Source: JAFAMB01 sp963775805
Lineage (GTDB): Bacteria; Verrucomicrobiota; Verrucomicrobiia; Chthoniobacterales; JAFAMB01
Direction: 5' to 3'
DNA: 64,000 bases
Assembly (NCBI GenBank): GCA_963775805.1
Contig: CAVZKG010000005.1
Span: 310,001-374,000 of the forward strand
Positions within the stretch are counted from its first letter, which is position 1, and the number at the start of each line of letters is the position of its first letter. Positions 62,001 through 64,000 of the stretch are shown piece by piece. The position numbers and the translations under genes are program-made. The notes beneath the pieces were generated by a model. That model was not told the origin of the DNA. It ran no database searches and worked only from the letters and a program-made list of their open reading frames with translations.

Positions 62001-62219
62001 GAAAAAGAAGTAATTGACGTGGTAACTAATCGGTCTAACTCAGAAGGAACGTCTGCCAACGGCAACGGTCTCTCGCAATTGCATGCCGACCGCGTCCAGG
62101 CCGCTTTGGAAAATATGTACATGGGTATGAGCTGCTCCCATTGCGGAAGCACGAAAGTGATTCGCGCCGGGGCATGCGGTGTCTGCACAGAGTGCGGAAC
62201 TTCGCAGGGATGCAGCTAG
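59100..62219 (+). CDS. nrdJ: Adenosylcobalamin-dependent ribonucleotide reductase (class II)
   Basis: The 1039-residue enzyme reduces ribonucleotides to deoxyribonucleotides using B12. Typical blocks are FNSPVWFNVGLYQQYGVGEG, ASACFIQSVDDTMEDIM, GSGTGSDLSTLRSTREKLSG, RAAKMNTLKDWHPDIEEF, NSTNPCSEYLFLDNTACNLA (active-site NPCSE) and APTGTIGFLMDCDSTGIEPD. The C-terminal tail MGMSCSHCGSTKVIRAGACG ends in a zinc-ribbon with C-x-x-C pairs, as in the long NrdJ type. The N-terminal 35 residues are basic. It has its own terminator (62291-62333) and no accessory gene beside it. It is the only ribonucleotide reductase in the window. Confidence 0.95.
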   Translation: MIKLKAGVRASDLKARTRGTRARSKKKSGLKFERFFSAEGRSPFDEIEWERRVAEITDDSGKVIFRQEDVEVPKSWSALATKIAVSKYFYGDIANGTDPYAGGRENSVRQLAHRVTRTISDWGMKDGYFADSASAEAFYGDLTWLCLNQHGAFNSPVWFNVGLYQQYGVGEGAGKGNYFYNRATGQAERAPTQYEYPQASACFIQSVDDTMEDIMRLATSEAMLFKYGSGTGSDLSTLRSTREKLSGGGRPSGPLSFLRVYDQVANVVKSGGKTRRAAKMNTLKDWHPDIEEFIDAKSKEEKKAWALIEQGYDGSYNGEAYGSIMYQNENLSVRVSDDFMQAAIDGKEWWTRMVVSGKPCDKKDARTLLRKIAEGTYICGDPGMQFDSTIHKWHTCKGTARQNSTNPCSEYLFLDNTACNLASLNLMKFKKADGGFDVERFKAAVRVFITAQEILVDNASYPTKEIAENSHIFRTLGLGFANLGALMMSYGYGYDSNEARALAGSITAIMTGEAYLQSARTAGAMGPFQGYHDSRATGFSRTLAPDNVDPMQEVIRLHRQYCDQIEDSIEFGSLKEHAKEVWSNAFRIGSADGFRNAQVTVLAPTGTIGFLMDCDSTGIEPDIALVKYKLLAGGGMLKIVNQTVRPALEKLGYPADQIEQILAHINEHDTIEDVAVPESQIVIKSGLNPEHLPIFDCAFKPYKGERSLHYLGHLRMMAACQPFLSGAISKTVNLPSHATVDEIMSTYIEGWRLGLKAVAIYRDGSKRSAPLNTKKTKDMGSGEVAEADAGPEVFQRRIVELEKQIETLRAKIELPSRRRMPDTRFSLTHKFEIAGHEGYITVGLYENGQPGELFVQMAKEGSTIGGLMDTVATLSSLALQYGVPLESLVKKFAYQRFEPSGFTKNPDIRNATSITDYIFRWLGCQFIKGYKEATSPSRTQPDLPMKEIADIDKKAINRPVAELPRTAEKEVIDVVTNRSNSEGTSANGNGLSQLHADRVQAALENMYMGMSCSHCGSTKVIRAGACGVCTECGTSQGCS

Positions 62220-62290
62220 CTCAGAAATTTCCCAAGCGTAAGCTTTCGAGAGAGTTTCGAACGCTCTGGAAATAGGAATTCGTTGGGGGG

Positions 62291-62333
62291 AAGTGCCGGT
62301 GATGACTTTTAAGTTATCCCGGCGCTTTTTTTT
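62291..62333 (+). terminator. Rho-independent terminator after nrdJ
   Basis: AAGTGCCGGTGAT (62291-62303) pairs with ATCCCGGCGCTT across a loop, with one bulge and one G-U pair, and is followed by a run of T residues. Its 3' edge reaches the stop codon of the convergent DUF2851 gene at 62332. Confidence 0.8.
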
Positions 62334-63723
62334 ATTCGACGAGCTTGGCCACCATCTCAGGAAAGCGGCAGTCGACGCAGTTGGTCGTATCGGCGAGGCA
62401 AAAATCTTCGAATATTTGCAATAATCCTTGCTGTTGATAGAGAAACTGAACGTGCTCGAATCCGCGTTCTGTATCTCCGAACAGACGTTTGCAAACGATC
62501 GCTAGACGCCGATTCCCCGATTCCGCCCGGATCCGCTTGTACGTTTCCCAATCGGCTTGGTTCGTCACTACCAGCATTGGTTCGATCACATTGGCGAGAA
62601 TCTCTTTGATGCGCGCCTCACCAAGCAAATGAATCGGTTTCAGTGTGGCTTTTGATCCGAGCGTATAGTGATGATCCCAAAAAGGATGCGAGAGTTTGCC
62701 GATCCATTCTCCGACGGAGTCGAGCCGAGGCGCTAATATCCGGAATTCCTTCCAACGCCGCGCCAAATCCGCCAAAGCGCCTAGACGGCGATGTGGATGG
62801 TTACCCGGTCTTGTCATCCCGAATCTCCAAAGGCCTTTGCTCATGATGAGGTGCGAATATTGGCTTCTGAGCTGCCACCAATCGCGCCACAGAACTCGCC
62901 AATAGTCCCGGTCTGAAGGCGACGCCTGATTGATTCTTTTGTCCTCGAGAAATCCGGCCATGCCGAACAAAAGGCTTTCGGCGGCGGATCCATGCTCACG
63001 CAGCAGTTTCAGATTTGCGCGCTGCGCAAGGACCAGAAACGGGATCTTGTTCAGTTTGTAACCAAGCGATATGGCGATTGCTTGAAAGATCGCATCGTCC
63101 AAACCGTGAGCAGCGGCAGCCCGTTGAAGTTGATTCGCCTTCTTTTGCATTCGGACGTGTGCCGCGGTTTCGATCAGATCATTGACAGTTTGGGAGGGAA
63201 GCTGTTTCAAAGGTGCACAGCAGCGCCCCGGATGCGCGATCGGTGGGTCGAGCAGCCTCGTCAGATCAATCTCGCTTTGGAGATGAATCTGTGGGACCTC
63301 GCGATTAGCTGTTGTTCGCGTGAAATGACTGGCACCACCTTTGTGGAGGAAAAGATGCAGGATCGTATTATCAAACGCATCGTTTTGCGAGTGGCCGTGG
63401 CGCTCCCAGTCCGCGACATGCATATCGAATTCAACGTCGCCTTCAAGGATCGGGCCGCCATCGATCCTCATAGAAACATGAACAAAGTCTGGCCCCGATT
63501 CACGGTTCCAAAATCCGAATTGCACAATTTCAACGAGAGACCCTGAAACGGATCGAAAAATCGTGCCGAACGCTCCGGAATACCACATGGCTTGCCACTC
63601 CAGTTCGGTCCATTTGTCGGTCAAAGTCCGTGGCGGTTCGCCGACCTTCGTTGACGCTTGCGAGCACGCGTCAAGATAAATTGAAACGTATGAGCATAAG
63701 GAAAGTGCGCGAGTTGTTGTCAC
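62332..63723 (-). CDS. DUF2851 family protein
   Basis: The 463-residue protein matches DUF2851: ELEWQAMWYSGAFGTIFRSV near the N-terminus, VEIVQFGFWNRESGPDFVHV, GGPILEGDVEFDMHVADWER, TILHLFLHKGG, and a helical C-terminal half ending with FEDFCLADTTNCVDCRFPEM, which holds four cysteines. The N-terminal part with D-F and G-D-V-E-F-D resembles PD-(D/E)XK-like folds, but catalysis is unproven. The frame begins at 63723; an internal start would shorten it by about 35 residues, since homology starts near KWTELEW. It is convergent with nrdJ. Confidence 0.75.
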   Translation of the reverse strand: MTTTRALSLCSYVSIYLDACSQASTKVGEPPRTLTDKWTELEWQAMWYSGAFGTIFRSVSGSLVEIVQFGFWNRESGPDFVHVSMRIDGGPILEGDVEFDMHVADWERHGHSQNDAFDNTILHLFLHKGGASHFTRTTANREVPQIHLQSEIDLTRLLDPPIAHPGRCCAPLKQLPSQTVNDLIETAAHVRMQKKANQLQRAAAAHGLDDAIFQAIAISLGYKLNKIPFLVLAQRANLKLLREHGSAAESLLFGMAGFLEDKRINQASPSDRDYWRVLWRDWWQLRSQYSHLIMSKGLWRFGMTRPGNHPHRRLGALADLARRWKEFRILAPRLDSVGEWIGKLSHPFWDHHYTLGSKATLKPIHLLGEARIKEILANVIEPMLVVTNQADWETYKRIRAESGNRRLAIVCKRLFGDTERGFEHVQFLYQQQGLLQIFEDFCLADTTNCVDCRFPEMVAKLVE

Positions 63724-64000
63724 TATAGAACATAATTACAACATGTTATAACAAAATTCGCAAGAGTGTCCATCGGAAATTTTTTAATTAATCTGAACAA
63801 CTCAGCGGGCGATTCTGCAGGTTACAACGAGCGTCTCGCTTCGTCACGCCTATTTTCGACGACCTCAAAGCGGTGAACTATGAATTGGCCTTTGACAGTG
63901 CCCTCCGAAAGGAAACAGGCATGAGCGTTAGCTCGAATATCTCACGAGCCATTCAAGCTTGTGAGACGTCGAGACGAAGCCCGTCGTAGGCAAGGAAAGT
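63724..64000. other. Right edge, intergenic, no supported gene
   Basis: The first 80 bases are AT-rich (TTATAACAAAATTCG, then AATTTTTTAATTAATC) and probably hold the promoter of the DUF2851 gene. A short open frame (about 63800-63988, RFVTPIFDDLKAVNYELAFD then SVSSNISRAIQACETS) has coding-like composition but no start signal or known domain, so I do not call it a gene. Confidence 0.3.

Noticed and set aside
63800..63988. Possible short gene at the right edge
   Set aside because: The frame has coding-like composition but no start codon with a ribosome binding site and no recognisable domain.
1..64000. CRISPR array or prophage
   Set aside because: No regularly spaced repeats with unique spacers, no cas genes and no phage structural genes were seen.

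Overview
The window reads as a chromosomal piece of a free-living bacterium, most likely a Verrucomicrobiota member (Spartobacteria/Chthoniobacterales-like). This is inferred from gene content (Rex, PPDK, a single B12-dependent class II ribonucleotide reductase with a C-terminal zinc-finger tail, a DUF3276 PUR protein, DUF2851, a DUF3395-like secreted protein) and from dispersed intergenic repeats related to the phrase CTCCGTGGTGAATCC. No rRNA gene is present to settle it. Three tRNAs are visible: Gly(CCC), Asn(GTT) and Arg(CCG).

Region 1, about 1-11.6 kb, is a decayed accessory region ending beside tRNA-Gly. It holds a 5'-truncated AraC-type regulator, a DUF6788-like IS passenger fragment, a frameshifted alpha/beta hydrolase, a chimeric dehydrogenase (2-hydroxyacid dehydrogenase front, MDR alcohol dehydrogenase back), a GNAT remnant, the tail of a DUF499 (BREX-type) ATPase, and a two-gene Hachiman/AbpAB-like antiphage operon (HamA-like nuclease plus SF2 helicase). 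The helicase is split by an IS1380-family element flanked by a CTAG duplication; removing the element restores the reading frame. An intact DUF5677 gene, a frameshifted unknown gene and a GIY-YIG nuclease follow. Almost every gene here has single-base indels, mostly in homopolymers, while the genes from 11.8 kb onward are almost all open.

Region 2, 11.8-31 kb, is housekeeping: RNase R, PUR protein, pyruvate phosphate dikinase, a PAP2/GT39/GT2 lipid-linked glycosylation operon, a LolA-like protein, two secreted envelope proteins, a complete gltIJKL glutamate/aspartate ABC transporter, an MHS-family transporter, a fatty acid desaturase and an SMR/EamA half-transporter pair.

Region 3, 30-45 kb, contains a FemAB-like acyltransferase with a ureohydrolase-fold protein, then a bufferin-type RiPP operon (Cys-repeat precursor, MNIO enzyme, DUF2063 partner, DoxX, secreted DUF255 thioredoxin), then ybaB-dnaX, rex, a split transketolase with inositol genes (iolG-like, iolB), and a dead DeoR-type regulator.

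Region 4, 45-64 kb, contains an unusual HTH-receiver fusion regulator, fumarase, an mpl/M14 peptidase murein-recycling pair, a compact four-gene island (HNH nuclease-like protein, SUKH immunity-like protein, unknown protein, SF2 helicase) behind an AT-rich control region with inverted repeats, a CESA-like glycosyltransferase with an L,D-transpeptidase, nrdJ and a DUF2851 gene. The four-gene island at 51.2-55.5 kb is the best candidate for an undescribed system; the IS-broken Hachiman-like operon and the bufferin operon are the best recognisable specialised systems.
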